DNA of 64,000 nucleotides, from the NCBI GenBank assembly GCA_039933635.1, contig JBDTNQ010000004.1, forward strand, positions 1 to 64,000, given 5' to 3'. How positions within the stretch are numbered: position 1 is the first letter of the stretch; each line of letters starts with the position of its first letter. The position numbers were made by a program, and so were the translations under genes. Under the pieces are notes generated by a model. It was given only the letters and a program-made list of their open reading frames with translations. It searched no databases and was not told the DNA's origin. This document shows positions 45,377 to 55,362 of the stretch, in pieces. Origin of the DNA: JBDTNQ01 sp039933635 (GTDB lineage: Bacteria > Acidobacteriota > Vicinamibacteria > Vicinamibacterales > SCN-69-37).

Positions 45377-46882
45377 TCATCGCTCCAGCGGCGCATCAGG
45401 CGGGGCGCTGATGCCGCACTCCTTCATCTTATTCAGAAGCGTCTTGTAGCTGACGCCAAGTCGTTCGGCCGCCTTGCGCCGATTCCACCTGAAATAGTCG
45501 AGCGTGCGACGGATGGCCTCGCGTTCGGCCACCAACGCGGCTCGGCGTGCGAGGTCGGGAAGTGTCTCGTCCGCTTGCGCCGCGCGAGGCGCTGGCGGTG
45601 CCGCGACTGGCGAGGCGGCCGGCGGCGCGACGGGCGCCGGAGGGGCCATCCCTGGTGGCGTTGGTGGAGGTTCGGGCTGCGCCTCCGCGACCGGGCGAAC
45701 GCGCATGACCTCCGAACGGACCAGCGATTCGTCCTGAAGAATGACAAACCGCTTGATCAGATTTTCGAGCTCGCGGATGTTGCCGGGCCATGCGTAGGCG
45801 CGCAGCGCATCACGCAAGGCCTGCGACGGCTTCAGCGCCGGCCGCCCATACCGCGCCGCGTATCGCAGCAGAAAGAACTCGACGAGCGGCAGAATTTCGT
45901 CCTGCCGCATGCGCAGCGGGGGCACGCGGATCTCGATGACCTGGAGGCGGTAGTACAGATCCTCGCGGAACGATCCCAGACGGATCATCTGCTCCAGGTC
46001 GCGGTTGGTGGCGGCGATCACGCGGACGTCGACGGCGACGGGCCGGTTGCTGCCGAGCCGCGCGAATTCCTGATCCTGCAGCACGTGCAACAGTTTCGCT
46101 TGCAGGGACAGCGGCATTTCGCCGATCTCGTCGAGCATGATCGTCCCGCCGGTCGCGAACTCGAACTTGCCGATGCGCGACTGCTGCGCACCGGTGAAGG
46201 CGCCGCGCTCGTGGCCGAACAGTTCGCTTTCCAGAAGCTCGGCCGGGAGCGCGGCGCAGTTCACCTTGACGAACGGTCTCATGCGCCGGCCTGACCGCCG
46301 GTGCAGCTCCCTCGCGATGACTTCCTTGCCGACGCCGCTCTCGCCGGACAGCAGCACAGTCACGTCACTGTCAGCGACGCGCTCCACCATCGTAAGGACG
46401 CGGCGCATCGCTTCGCCCGATCCCCAGCATGGCTGCGCGCCGTCCGGCTCCTCGGTGACCTGCGCGCGCAGGCGCGCCACTTCGCTCGTGAGGTTCATTT
46501 TTTCGACCGCGTTGCGGATCGCGGCTTCGAGAGCGGCCTCCCCGAGACCTTCCGGATCGTCCGGCTTGACCACGTAGTCCACCGCGCCGAGGCGGACGGC
46601 GTCGACGATGGTGGCCGGCACTTGCGAGCCGGAAAGCATGATGACCTGTACGCCGGGGTGGGACTGACGCGCCGCACGGAGCGTCTCGAGCCCATCCATG
46701 CCCGGCATGAGGACGTCGAGCAACACCACATCAGGCGCCCACCCTCCGCGCGACAGCGTCTCGAGCAGATCGGCGCCGCTCGGGTGGGTGCGCACGTCGT
46801 AGCCGCGCGAACTCAGCAGCGCGGCGAGATAGTCGGCGAACGAGGGGTCGTCGTCGACAAGCGCGATGCGCGCGGCGTTCAT
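45377..46882 (-). CDS. NtrC-family sigma-54 activator (paralogue 1 of 3)
   Basis: 501 residues from the ATG at 46882, with AGGAGG six bases upstream. Receiver (about 4-120) with acidic residues at 10-12, Asp56 (LLDVLMP), and VDYVVKPDDPEGLGEAALE. The AAA+ domain has GESGVGKE, GAFTGA and MLDEIGEM. A long Pro/Ala linker (about 405-445) leads to the Fis-type HTH WNRRKAAERLGVSYKTLLNKM. The receiver and HTH are close to those at 55343 and 61560. No kinase is adjacent. It lies between glgX and a divergent 49-residue membrane peptide gene. Confidence 0.94.
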   Translation of the reverse strand: MNAARIALVDDDPSFADYLAALLSSRGYDVRTHPSGADLLETLSRGGWAPDVVLLDVLMPGMDGLETLRAARQSHPGVQVIMLSGSQVPATIVDAVRLGAVDYVVKPDDPEGLGEAALEAAIRNAVEKMNLTSEVARLRAQVTEEPDGAQPCWGSGEAMRRVLTMVERVADSDVTVLLSGESGVGKEVIARELHRRSGRRMRPFVKVNCAALPAELLESELFGHERGAFTGAQQSRIGKFEFATGGTIMLDEIGEMPLSLQAKLLHVLQDQEFARLGSNRPVAVDVRVIAATNRDLEQMIRLGSFREDLYYRLQVIEIRVPPLRMRQDEILPLVEFFLLRYAARYGRPALKPSQALRDALRAYAWPGNIRELENLIKRFVILQDESLVRSEVMRVRPVAEAQPEPPPTPPGMAPPAPVAPPAASPVAAPPAPRAAQADETLPDLARRAALVAEREAIRRTLDYFRWNRRKAAERLGVSYKTLLNKMKECGISAPPDAPLER

Positions 46883-47197
46883 CGGACCTCCTGTGTCCAC
46901 CGGCGTGTGTAGCTGGCAAGAACCGGTCGGCCCATCACATTGCCCACAATGGGCAATCATCTTGCCAACGACGCGGGACGCGTCGTACGCCGTGTCCTGC
47001 GGTGCCGAACCTGGGCCGGTGGAACTTCCTCGCTGCGCATTGGCACGGCCGGTACTTCTTACGCACCGGTCCTTCCAACACTTTCCAGGCCTGGATTGCC
47101 TCAATTCATCGCGTCCGATCGTCGATTCGGCCACCGGCACGAAGCGTGCAGTAAACGACGCGACAGCCGGCGGCGGCCGGCGGGAGGATGGTGAACC
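46883..47197. promoter_or_regulatory. Intergenic control region with palindrome and sigma-54 type site
   Basis: This 315-bp gap between divergent genes holds an 8-bp inverted repeat ATTGCCCA-CAA-TGGGCAAT (46939-46957), a GGTACTTCTT element (47051-47060) and a plus-strand GG-N10-GC site (CGGCACG...GTGCA, 47135-47150). The layout fits an activator site upstream of a sigma-54 promoter for the peptide gene at 47198. No gene is seen in it. Confidence 0.5.
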
Positions 47198-47347
47198 ATG
47201 TTGATGACGATCTTCGTGCTGTTGTTGATTCTGTGGCTGCTGGGCATGGTCAGTTCGTACACGCTCGGGGGCTTCATCCACCTCCTGCTCCTGATTGCGA
47301 TCGCCGTCGTGCTGATCCGCATCATCCAGGGCCGGCGTCCGGTCTAA
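47198..47347 (+). CDS. Lmo0937-like 49-residue membrane peptide
   Basis: The frame from the ATG at 47198 encodes 49 residues: two hydrophobic helices separated by SSYTLGGFIH and ending in RIIQGRRPV. This is the pattern of the Lmo0937-family small membrane proteins, which are widespread and functionally unknown. GGAGG lies about ten bases before the start. The BamA/TamA-like gene starts six bases after its stop. It is too short for standard ORF cut-offs and is hidden by an unrelated overlapping frame. Confidence 0.78.
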   Translation: MLMTIFVLLLILWLLGMVSSYTLGGFIHLLLLIAIAVVLIRIIQGRRPV

Positions 47348-47352
47348 CCCCG

Positions 47353-49263
47353 ATGATCTGGTGCCGGACCCTCACGCGTCTGCTCGGTTGTGTCGCGTGG
47401 GTGATCATCGTGGCGGCGCAGGCCGAAGCCCAGAGCACCGTACGTTTGACGTCACTGGCGATTGACGGCGCACATGCTATCCCCGCAAAAGAAATTCGTG
47501 CGGTGCTGGCCACCAAGCCTGGAGGGCGCTGGCCGTGGTCTGAGAAGACGCCATTCGATCAGCGGACGTTCGAGGCCGACTTGGAGCGGGTCCGGCGTTT
47601 CTATCAGGACCGCGGTTATCCGGACGCCCGCATCGACAACGTGGACGTGGTGTTCAACGATGCCCGAGACGCGGTGAGGGTGACCATCACGATAGGTGAG
47701 GGGCAGCCGCTCCGTGTGGCGAGCGCATCGTTCGTGGGGTTCGAGGCCGTGAGCCCGGAGGTGCTGGCGGGGATCGATCGGTCGGTGGTCGAGCCCGACC
47801 GGATTCGCGACCGAGGCGCAGTGGCTGGCCTGCGGCAACGGCTGCTCGATGGCCTGCGCGATCACGGGTACGCGTACGCGAAGGTGAACGCCACCGAAGT
47901 GGAGGAGGCGGGCAACAACCGTGTCGCGCTGACATTCACCGCCGTTCCTGGGCCCCCGACGACCTTTGGTCCCATCACGGTGGTTGGCGCGCAGAAGATC
48001 GAGGATCGCATCATTCTTCGGCAGCTCGTTCTCCGGCCGGGCCAGCCATTCACCGAGCGGCAGATCACCCAGAGCCAGCGACGGCTGACGAGCCTCGAGA
48101 TCCTGAAGTTCGCAAATGTCGACGCGAAGCCGCCGGCTGAAAGTCAGCCGACAGCGATTCCCGTCACCGTGACGGTTGCCGAAGACAAGACGCATCGTCT
48201 TGAACTGGGTGTCGGCTACGGGACCGAGGATCGGGTGCGAGCCTCGGTTGACTGGTCCCATCTGAACTTTCTGGGTGATGCGCGGCGGTTGACGTTGTCC
48301 GGGAAATTTTCCTCGATAGATCGCGGCGGCCGCGTGAGCTTCTCGCAGCCCTACTTTCTGGGACGTGGCTTGTCGCTCGACGCGAGCGCGGTCGACTGGT
48401 GGACGGGCGAAAACGTCTACACGTCCACGACCTACGGCGGGCGTACGGGCGTGACCTATCGGTTTCGCGGTCGCGGACGGACCGAAGGGCGCGGTGCCGG
48501 TGGTGGCCGACCCGGGGACAGCCTGCGCGTGGCGTACGTCTACGAGTTCCTGCGCTACACCGTACGACCGGCGGTGTTGGCTGACCTGAGCAACGTGGGG
48601 CAATTGCTGGCCTTGGGCTTGAACCCCGTGACCGGTGCCGGAAGCGGCACGAAGTCGGCCGTTGCTGCCGACTTCACTCACAGTGCCACTGACAACGTGG
48701 CCGATCCCCGTGCGGGTTGGACCACATCCCTGCACGGGGAAGTCGCGAGCCCGGCCCTGGGCGGCACGTTTCGGTACCGGGAGGCGGTGGCCGAGACGCG
48801 TGCGTACTTGCCGTTGGGCCCGGCTGTCCTGGCGACCCGGCTGCACGCGGGATCGATCGCCGCCCGTTCGGATGCAGACTTCCCGTTTTCGGATCGCTTC
48901 TTTCTCGGAGGGGCGTCGAGTCTCCGAGGTTGGTCACGCTACGAAGTGGCGCCGCTCACCGACGGCGTACCGATCGGGGGGCGCACGATGATGGAGATGT
49001 CCGTTGAGTTGCGCGTGCCGCTGCGTGGCCCGATCGGGGTCGTCGGCTTTGTGGATACGGGCAACGTGTGGGCGCGGAGCTTCGCAGCGACCACCGGCGG
49101 GTTTCGCTCCGATGCCGGCATCGGCCTGCGGTATCGCACGCCGGTCGGACTTCTGCGCGGCGACGCCGCGTTTCAGCTGAACCCGATTCCCGGGCTTCTC
49201 GTGGACGGCGTCCCTCAGTCCCGCACGTGGCGCATTCATGTGAGCATCGGGCAGGCTTTCTGA
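47353..49263 (+). CDS. TamA/BamA-type Omp85 outer-membrane protein
   Basis: 636 residues from the ATG at 47353. A signal peptide (about 1-25, AEAQ) is followed by about three POTRA-like domains (RRFYQDRGYPDARIDNV, LRDHGYAYAKVNATEV, ITVVGAQKIEDRIILRQL). The C-terminal Omp85 beta barrel has SDRFFLGGASSLRGWSRYEV (the family VRGF-type motif as LRGW) and GLRYRTPVGLLRGDAAFQLN. It is followed 11 nt later by tamB, so the TamA role (translocation and assembly module, possibly lipid transport to the outer membrane) is more likely than BamA. Confidence 0.9.
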   Translation: MIWCRTLTRLLGCVAWVIIVAAQAEAQSTVRLTSLAIDGAHAIPAKEIRAVLATKPGGRWPWSEKTPFDQRTFEADLERVRRFYQDRGYPDARIDNVDVVFNDARDAVRVTITIGEGQPLRVASASFVGFEAVSPEVLAGIDRSVVEPDRIRDRGAVAGLRQRLLDGLRDHGYAYAKVNATEVEEAGNNRVALTFTAVPGPPTTFGPITVVGAQKIEDRIILRQLVLRPGQPFTERQITQSQRRLTSLEILKFANVDAKPPAESQPTAIPVTVTVAEDKTHRLELGVGYGTEDRVRASVDWSHLNFLGDARRLTLSGKFSSIDRGGRVSFSQPYFLGRGLSLDASAVDWWTGENVYTSTTYGGRTGVTYRFRGRGRTEGRGAGGGRPGDSLRVAYVYEFLRYTVRPAVLADLSNVGQLLALGLNPVTGAGSGTKSAVAADFTHSATDNVADPRAGWTTSLHGEVASPALGGTFRYREAVAETRAYLPLGPAVLATRLHAGSIAARSDADFPFSDRFFLGGASSLRGWSRYEVAPLTDGVPIGGRTMMEMSVELRVPLRGPIGVVGFVDTGNVWARSFAATTGGFRSDAGIGLRYRTPVGLLRGDAAFQLNPIPGLLVDGVPQSRTWRIHVSIGQAF

Positions 49264-49274
49264 AAGGTACGTTC

Positions 49275-52200
49275 ATGCGGTGGTTTCGCCTGCGCACGCT
49301 CGCGGTTGCCCTCGCGGCCCTGCTCGTGCTGCTCGTCGTCGGTGGACTGATCACGCTGCGCAGCGACTGGTTGCGCCGCTGGCTTCGCCAGCAGGCGGTG
49401 ACCCGGTTGGCGGCGGTGATCGATGGTGATGTCGAGATTGGCAGCCTCTCGGGTTCGTTGCTGCGCGACATCACGATCCAGAAGTTCGCGATTCGGCAAC
49501 AGGGGCAGCCGGTCGTCCTGGCGGACAGAGTCGACGTGCAATACAGCCTCGTCCAGTTGCTGCGTGGCCAACTCGTGTTGAGCGACGTGCACCTCACGAA
49601 TCCGTTCGTGCACGTGGCGTTCACGAGCCAGGGGTGGAACCTCGCCCATCTCACGAAGCCGCAGGATGGCCCGACTGCCGGTCCCTGGGCACTCACATTG
49701 CAGCACGTTCGACTGACCAATGGACGCGTCGTGCTCGACATGTCAGACCGTCCGACGCTCAGGCTGGCTGAGGTGGCGATTGATGGGCGCGTCCTCCTTG
49801 ATTCGTCGGGGGCCGACGTCACCTTGAATCAGGGATCATTTCGTGAAGAGGGCACGGGTACGGCGATATCGCGTCTGGCGGGCCACATTGCGTCGGATGG
49901 GGAGGGCGTGGCCTTCAAGGGATTTCAATTGGCCGCCCCCGGCCTAGACGCGCGTGCCGACGCTCAGGTGCAGGGCGGACGCGTCAGCGGAGTCGATGCG
50001 CAGGTGACGCTCGCGAAATGGCAGGGGGCGACGCTGCAGGGCTTTCTGCCGTGGCTTGGCCAGGTCCCCGTTCTCTCCGGTACGGTCGGTGCGAAGGGCG
50101 CGGGTGATGCGCTGGGCGCGTCGTGGTCACTCGAGTTCGAAGATGGTGGAAGCTCACAAGGAGATGTGCGCGTCGACCTGACACGCGCGGTCATACCCCT
50201 GAAGGGGCAGATTCGCGCCGTTCGACTCAACCCGGCCTTGCTGGTCCACGACCCGCAGTGGCGCGGACGAGTGAGTGGGGATGTCCAGATCGACGGCACG
50301 ATCGACCCCGCTCGGATCCGCGCGTCGTCTGCCTCCTTCGTCACCGACAACCTCGCCGTGACGTTGCTTGGCTACGCGGTGGAGCGCGCGCGCTTGAAGG
50401 GCAGCTATCGGGCCACTCGCGTCAACGCCGCAGGAGATGTGGCGGCCTATGGTGCGACGGCGTCCGTGCGGGCGGTCGTCGATCTGCCGGAGTCGCCTCG
50501 GCCGGTCCATTTGAACGCCACCGGCTTCGTCTCGCACCTCGACGTCTCGCGTCTGCCGGTCGAAGTCACGTCGTCGATTCCATCGGACGTGACGGGCGAC
50601 TATGCGGTGACGTACAGCGATCCGACCTGGCGCGCGAGCCTGACGTCGCGGGAGTCTCGCGTCAAAGGCGTGACGCTGCGCAGCGGAACCATCGCCAGCG
50701 CCGAGGGGCGCGGCAATCAGGTCAAGGCGGCGATTCGCGGAGAGGTGGCCGACCTGCCGGCGTCAATGCTCGGCGCGCCTGCGGCCGCAGATTACACGCT
50801 CGCGGGACGCGTCGACGGGTGGGTGGTGATTCCGAACCGGACCGCGCCCTTCACGCTCGATTCGATCGAGGGCGCGTTGCAGGGGACGATCGCGGGCGAG
50901 TCGTCGACCAATCAACCCTCAGCGACCGCTGATGTCGATGCATCTCTGAGCCACGGGCTCATCCAGGTTCGCAAACTAGACGTGCAGTCGCCCGTGGCGA
51001 CCGTCACCGCCAAGGGGCAACTGGCGCTTGCCAGCGCCGAAGGTACGGAATCGCAGCTTCAGTATCAGTTGGACGCGCACGACCTCGCGGTGTTCGAGGC
51101 GCTCGGCGCCCCTGCGCTGGGCGGCGCCGCGCATTCCGAGGGTACGGTAACCGGTCCGGCTGGTACCTGGAACGTCGCGGGCACGTTCGGCGGTCATCAA
51201 CTCGCCTACGCGGACAAGGCCACGGCCTTGACAATCAACGGCACGTTCGACGGCACCATGCCCGCCGCCGATCCGGCAAAGGCCACGGGGAAGGTGTCGC
51301 TCGACGGCAGCTTCATCAACGTGGGCGACTACGAAATCCTCAGGGCGAAGGTTGACGCCACGTACCGCGGCGAGCAGGCCGACGGCCGTCAGATCGATCT
51401 CGTCGGCAAGCTCGAACAGCAGCAGCGCGCGATCGAGTTCGACACGGGCGTGATTCTGCACACCGATCACCGGGAGCTGCACCTGCGTCAGCTCACGCTC
51501 GGTGGCCTCGGGGAGCCATGGCGCCTGCTGCCGACCGATCAGGCCGTGGTGCGCTACAGCCCGCGCGAGCTCGAACTCAAGGGCGTGGCTCTCACGCGTG
51601 GACAGGAGCGCTTTGAAGCCAACGGCACCGTCGCGCTCGATGCCTCCAGTGCCTCGTCCTCGAGTCTGGAGGTCAAAGCCACGCAGATCAACATCGGCGA
51701 TGTCTACCAACTCACGACCGGCACGCCGAGAATCGCGGGCACGCTCGACGGCCACGTCGTACTGACTGGTGTCGTGTCGGACCCGAACGTGACCGCGGAC
51801 ATCAGCGTGACCGGGGGCAAGATTGTCGACGTGCCTTTCTCGTCGATCAAAGCCACCGCCACGATGAAGTCGAAGATGGTCGATCTCAACGCGCGGCTCA
51901 TCGAGCAGAACGGCGCCGCGTTCGATGTCTCCGGCACCGTGCCCGCGTCGACCACCGAAGGTGAGGCGGATCTTCACGTGGTGGGAGCGGGCATCAGCCT
52001 CGGCGTCATTCAGGCGGCCACGACGGCTGTAACCGAGGTGCAGGGCATCGCTGGCGTCGACGCCAGGGTACACGGCCCCCTGAAGGACATCCGGATCAAC
52101 GGTCAGGTGCAGATTGGTAACGCGGCGTTCCGCGTCGCCGCGTCGGGCGTGAAGTATCAGGATCTCAACACCGAGATCCGGTTCGATGACGAATGGGCCG

Positions 52201-53480
52201 TCATCGATCGCATGACGCTGACGGACGATGACGGACACGCGCTGACAATGTCGGGCCGGACGGGGATTCGCGCCACCGAATCGGGCCGCGCCGTCGAGGC
52301 GAGCATTACGGCCGATAGTATTCACGTCCTCCACAACGAACTCGGCGACGTGCAGGTGAGCGCCGACCTCAAGATGACCGGGGCGATCTCTGCGCCCAAG
52401 GTGGCCGGGCGCGTCGTGGCGACAAAAGCGCGCGTCGAGGTCGACGAACTGCTGCGCCGGCTCGCCGGGCCCGCGGCGCCCACCCCGCAGCAGCAGGCCG
52501 CCGCCCCCGGCTCCCAGGAAGCCCGCGCGCTCACGCCGTCGGCTCCCGACAGTGAGGCGCCCAGCACCGAGGCGCCCGGCAACGCGGTGCCGACGGACTC
52601 GAAGGGCGCGGTGGCGACCGCCATCGAACCTGGCATCGCACCGCCCGTGAGGACAACGCCGTCCTCGGTTTCGATTGGCTCGAATCCCTGGGCGCAGGCA
52701 TCGCTCGATATCGAGATCAGTCTTCCGGACAACGTGGTGCTGCGCGGCCGGAACTTGAAGGTGGGCAGCGGCACGATGGGACTGGGCGACATCAACCTGA
52801 CCATCGGGGGCAATGTGTCGTTCCGCAAGGATCCGAACGGCGAGCCGTTGGTCGTCGGTGCTGTCGAGGCCGTGCGTGGCTTCTACGACTTCCAGGGGCG
52901 CCGCTTCACCGTCGTGCGTGGTAGCGCCGTGACGTTCCGCGGCCCGCAACCGAGCAACCCGTCACTCAGCATCACGGGTGAGCGCGAAGTCTCCGGCGTC
53001 ACGGCCCAGGTGCGCGTCACCGGCACCGCACGCCGGCCGCAAATCGCGCTGTCGAGTCAGCCGCCGCTGGACGAGGCGGATGTGCTGGCGCTCATCGTGT
53101 TCAACCAGCCCCTGAACCAATTGGGCGACTCGCAGCAGGTGGACCTCCTTCAGCGCGCGGGCGACATGGCCCTTGGCGCCATCGCGTCCTCGTTGACCTC
53201 GTCGATCGGCCGATCATTGGATGTCGATCTCTTCGAAGTGCGAGCACCGACGACGGGCAAGGCCGGCGAATTGGAGCTCGGCAGACAGGTCGGCGAGCGC
53301 GTGTTCGTGGGATTTCGTCAGCAGTTCGGGTCGGGCGAGGCCAGTCGGCTCTCGATCGAGTACCGCCTGACCGAAGCGCTGCGGCTCCTGACGTCCTTCG
53401 GTCAGGGCGCCGACCGCAATGCCGATACGCGGGACCGCGAAACCGCCGGCGCCGACCTGGTCTACACGATTCGCTACTGA
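49275..53480 (+). CDS. tamB: TamB-family translocation/assembly module protein
   Basis: 1401 residues from the ATG at 49275, with AAGG seven bases upstream. An N-terminal membrane anchor (about 6-28) is followed by a very long beta-rich AsmA/TamB-type repeat region, expected to form a hydrophobic groove bridging the periplasm. A Pro/Ala/Gln linker lies near 1070-1130. The C-terminal DUF490/TamB domain (about 1135-1401) includes SLDIEISLPDNVVLRGRNL and LALIVFNQPLNQLGDSQQV. It pairs with the TamA-like gene just upstream. Its last 7 nt overlap the convergent hydrolase gene. Confidence 0.93.
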   Translation: MRWFRLRTLAVALAALLVLLVVGGLITLRSDWLRRWLRQQAVTRLAAVIDGDVEIGSLSGSLLRDITIQKFAIRQQGQPVVLADRVDVQYSLVQLLRGQLVLSDVHLTNPFVHVAFTSQGWNLAHLTKPQDGPTAGPWALTLQHVRLTNGRVVLDMSDRPTLRLAEVAIDGRVLLDSSGADVTLNQGSFREEGTGTAISRLAGHIASDGEGVAFKGFQLAAPGLDARADAQVQGGRVSGVDAQVTLAKWQGATLQGFLPWLGQVPVLSGTVGAKGAGDALGASWSLEFEDGGSSQGDVRVDLTRAVIPLKGQIRAVRLNPALLVHDPQWRGRVSGDVQIDGTIDPARIRASSASFVTDNLAVTLLGYAVERARLKGSYRATRVNAAGDVAAYGATASVRAVVDLPESPRPVHLNATGFVSHLDVSRLPVEVTSSIPSDVTGDYAVTYSDPTWRASLTSRESRVKGVTLRSGTIASAEGRGNQVKAAIRGEVADLPASMLGAPAAADYTLAGRVDGWVVIPNRTAPFTLDSIEGALQGTIAGESSTNQPSATADVDASLSHGLIQVRKLDVQSPVATVTAKGQLALASAEGTESQLQYQLDAHDLAVFEALGAPALGGAAHSEGTVTGPAGTWNVAGTFGGHQLAYADKATALTINGTFDGTMPAADPAKATGKVSLDGSFINVGDYEILRAKVDATYRGEQADGRQIDLVGKLEQQQRAIEFDTGVILHTDHRELHLRQLTLGGLGEPWRLLPTDQAVVRYSPRELELKGVALTRGQERFEANGTVALDASSASSSSLEVKATQINIGDVYQLTTGTPRIAGTLDGHVVLTGVVSDPNVTADISVTGGKIVDVPFSSIKATATMKSKMVDLNARLIEQNGAAFDVSGTVPASTTEGEADLHVVGAGISLGVIQAATTAVTEVQGIAGVDARVHGPLKDIRINGQVQIGNAAFRVAASGVKYQDLNTEIRFDDEWAVIDRMTLTDDDGHALTMSGRTGIRATESGRAVEASITADSIHVLHNELGDVQVSADLKMTGAISAPKVAGRVVATKARVEVDELLRRLAGPAAPTPQQQAAAPGSQEARALTPSAPDSEAPSTEAPGNAVPTDSKGAVATAIEPGIAPPVRTTPSSVSIGSNPWAQASLDIEISLPDNVVLRGRNLKVGSGTMGLGDINLTIGGNVSFRKDPNGEPLVVGAVEAVRGFYDFQGRRFTVVRGSAVTFRGPQPSNPSLSITGEREVSGVTAQVRVTGTARRPQIALSSQPPLDEADVLALIVFNQPLNQLGDSQQVDLLQRAGDMALGAIASSLTSSIGRSLDVDLFEVRAPTTGKAGELELGRQVGERVFVGFRQQFGSGEASRLSIEYRLTEALRLLTSFGQGADRNADTRDRETAGADLVYTIRY

Positions 53481-54652
53481 TTACTTGCGCGCGCGTCCAT
53501 GACGCCCAGGACCTGATGCCAGAACGACAGCAGGCGCCACGCGTCGCCGACAGCGGCGGCGCCACCGAGGTTGGCGTGCGAAAGCAGCGGCGTGAGCAAC
53601 CAACGGACGCGCGTGTTGCCTCGACGCGCGTAGTCCGCCGCCACGAGTGGCGTCTCCGACGACGGGATCACGTTGTCGTCTCGCCCATGAATGAGGAAGA
53701 CCGGCGCGTCCGTCACCGGCGATCGATCCGGGGACAACGCCGCGTCCTGGCCCAATTCGTCGAGCAATGGGAGCAACATGGCCCCGACGCGGACAACGTT
53801 GCGATCGAGGATATCCGTCAGGATGCTGCGAGCCGGTTCGGGCATGCCGAGGGCAGCCCCGCGAGCGGCGGCAAGCAAAGGGCCCGCGCGTTCGCCAGTC
53901 GGAGTGTCATCGAGCGACGCTTCCAGGAATGTGCGGATGCCGCCCTCGAGCACGTTGACCTGAGCGGCCGGCACCAGGCGCGGGACCGCCGCGAGAGCGA
54001 TGACGGCCAGACCGTAGTCGTGCGGTGTCCGCACTGTGCCGTCGGGCAGTTGACCCGTGCAGAGATAGCGGAGCGCGCGCGGGAGATCGCCGTAGCCGCC
54101 GACCGAGAGCACGACGTCGAGGTGGTGACGCAGGCTGTCGCGTCCGGCCGCCACCAGCGCGAGGCCACCCGAGAAGCTGACCCCGACAAGCGCGACGCGT
54201 CGGCTGGGTGCGAGAAGGGCCTGTGAGATGACCCAGTTCGTGACGTCTTCGATCGCGTCGGTCGACCGGCTGGTGATACGGAACTCGCGCAGTTCCGGCA
54301 GCGGTGTGCAAACCACTGTCAGCCCTGTGGAGGCGAGGCGTCCGCAGAAGAGCGCCAGGCGCGGTTCGTCAACACCGCCGCCGTGCACCCCCGGAAACAC
54401 GACCGCGGTCCGCGTGTGGCGCCCGTCTGGCGTGTACACGCGCGTTGCGATGGGACCCCAGCGGGTCGTCACCGTCCGATCGGACGTGGTGAACGTCGCG
54501 GGCTTGACGGGCAGCAGGGTCCGTATCGATCCGCGATAGCCCGCGAGGTCCATCAGAAAGGCCAGCGCCGGCGCATACACGGCGAGCGCGACGCCGACCG
54601 CGACAAGCGCGAAGGCCATGGCGGTCAGGAGGCGCTTCCCGCGAAGGCTCAT
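53474..54652 (-). CDS. Membrane-anchored alpha/beta hydrolase
   Basis: 392 residues from the ATG at 54652. A hydrophobic N-terminal anchor (about 10-33) precedes an alpha/beta hydrolase domain. VVFPGVHGGG forms the oxyanion region, GVSFSGGLALVA is the nucleophile elbow, FLIHGRDDNVIP holds the acid, and LLSHANLGG holds the histidine. The annotated starts upstream add residues with no support. The substrate is unknown; an esterase or lipase role at the inner membrane is plausible. Confidence 0.8.
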   Translation of the reverse strand: MSLRGKRLLTAMAFALVAVGVALAVYAPALAFLMDLAGYRGSIRTLLPVKPATFTTSDRTVTTRWGPIATRVYTPDGRHTRTAVVFPGVHGGGVDEPRLALFCGRLASTGLTVVCTPLPELREFRITSRSTDAIEDVTNWVISQALLAPSRRVALVGVSFSGGLALVAAGRDSLRHHLDVVLSVGGYGDLPRALRYLCTGQLPDGTVRTPHDYGLAVIALAAVPRLVPAAQVNVLEGGIRTFLEASLDDTPTGERAGPLLAAARGAALGMPEPARSILTDILDRNVVRVGAMLLPLLDELGQDAALSPDRSPVTDAPVFLIHGRDDNVIPSSETPLVAADYARRGNTRVRWLLTPLLSHANLGGAAAVGDAWRLLSFWHQVLGVMDARASNQ

Positions 54653-54675
54653 CCCGGGAATAATAGTGGACGCGT

Positions 54676-55362
54676 ATGTCGACGCGTGTGCTGGTGATTG
54701 CAATCGACGGTCCGTCCGGAGCGGGGAAGGGCACGGTGTCGCGAACGGTCGCCGACGCGCTGGCCTACCGGCACATCGATACCGGAGCCATGTACCGCGC
54801 CGTGGCCTGGCTGGCCCGGCACGTCGGGCTGGATCTCACGGATGCCGGTGCCGTGGCGGCACTGGCGCGGACGGCCTCGATCGATCTCGGCCCATCCATT
54901 GTCATCGACGGGCACGATGTGACGGCGGCGATCCGCACCGCGGAAATGGATCGTGCCGCGGCGATCGTCGCCCAGCATTCGCCGGTGCGGAAGGTGCTCG
55001 TCGATCGCCAGCGAGCGTATGGCGAAGCCGGCGGGGTTGTCATGGAGGGCCGCGATATCGGCAGCGTCGTCTTTCCGTCCGCGGATGTGAAGGTCTACCT
55101 CGACGCGTCGCCCGAAGAGCGGGCCCGGCGCCGGACGCTTGATGCGGCCCACGCGGCAAGTCGCGAGATGCAGGTCCAGGGCGTCGCCGACGCGCTGGCG
55201 GCTCGGGATCAAGCGGATCGCACGCGGACCGTTTCACCGCTCACCATTCCCGACGGCGCCGTGTACATCGACACGACCGGGCTGTCGATCGACGCGGTGG
55301 TCTCACGGGTGATGGCGCTCGTGCACGCGCGCCAAGCGTCGATCAGTCCGGTGGCGCCGTAA
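54676..55362 (+). CDS. cmk: Cytidylate kinase
   Basis: A 228-residue nucleoside monophosphate kinase acting on CMP and dCMP. The P-loop is IDGPSGAGKGTVSR, the substrate region is YRHIDTGAMYRAVAWLA, and VMEGRDIGSVVFPSADVKVYLDASPEERARRR is the conserved core. It diverges from the hydrolase gene with only 23 nt between starts and overlaps the 3' end of the convergent activator gene by 20 nt. Confidence 0.95.
   Translation: MSTRVLVIAIDGPSGAGKGTVSRTVADALAYRHIDTGAMYRAVAWLARHVGLDLTDAGAVAALARTASIDLGPSIVIDGHDVTAAIRTAEMDRAAAIVAQHSPVRKVLVDRQRAYGEAGGVVMEGRDIGSVVFPSADVKVYLDASPEERARRRTLDAAHAASREMQVQGVADALAARDQADRTRTVSPLTIPDGAVYIDTTGLSIDAVVSRVMALVHARQASISPVAP

Noticed and set aside
47188..47352. The upstream extension of the Omp85 frame
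   Set aside because: It overlaps the Lmo0937-like peptide in another frame and has no signal peptide until the ATG at 47353.
47452..48846. A 464-residue minus-strand frame opposite the Omp85 gene
   Set aside because: Shadow of a real outer-membrane protein gene; no start signals or domains.
50976..52949. A 657-residue minus-strand frame inside tamB
   Set aside because: Antisense of a clear TamB gene; its composition is low-complexity Arg/Gly/His with no motif.
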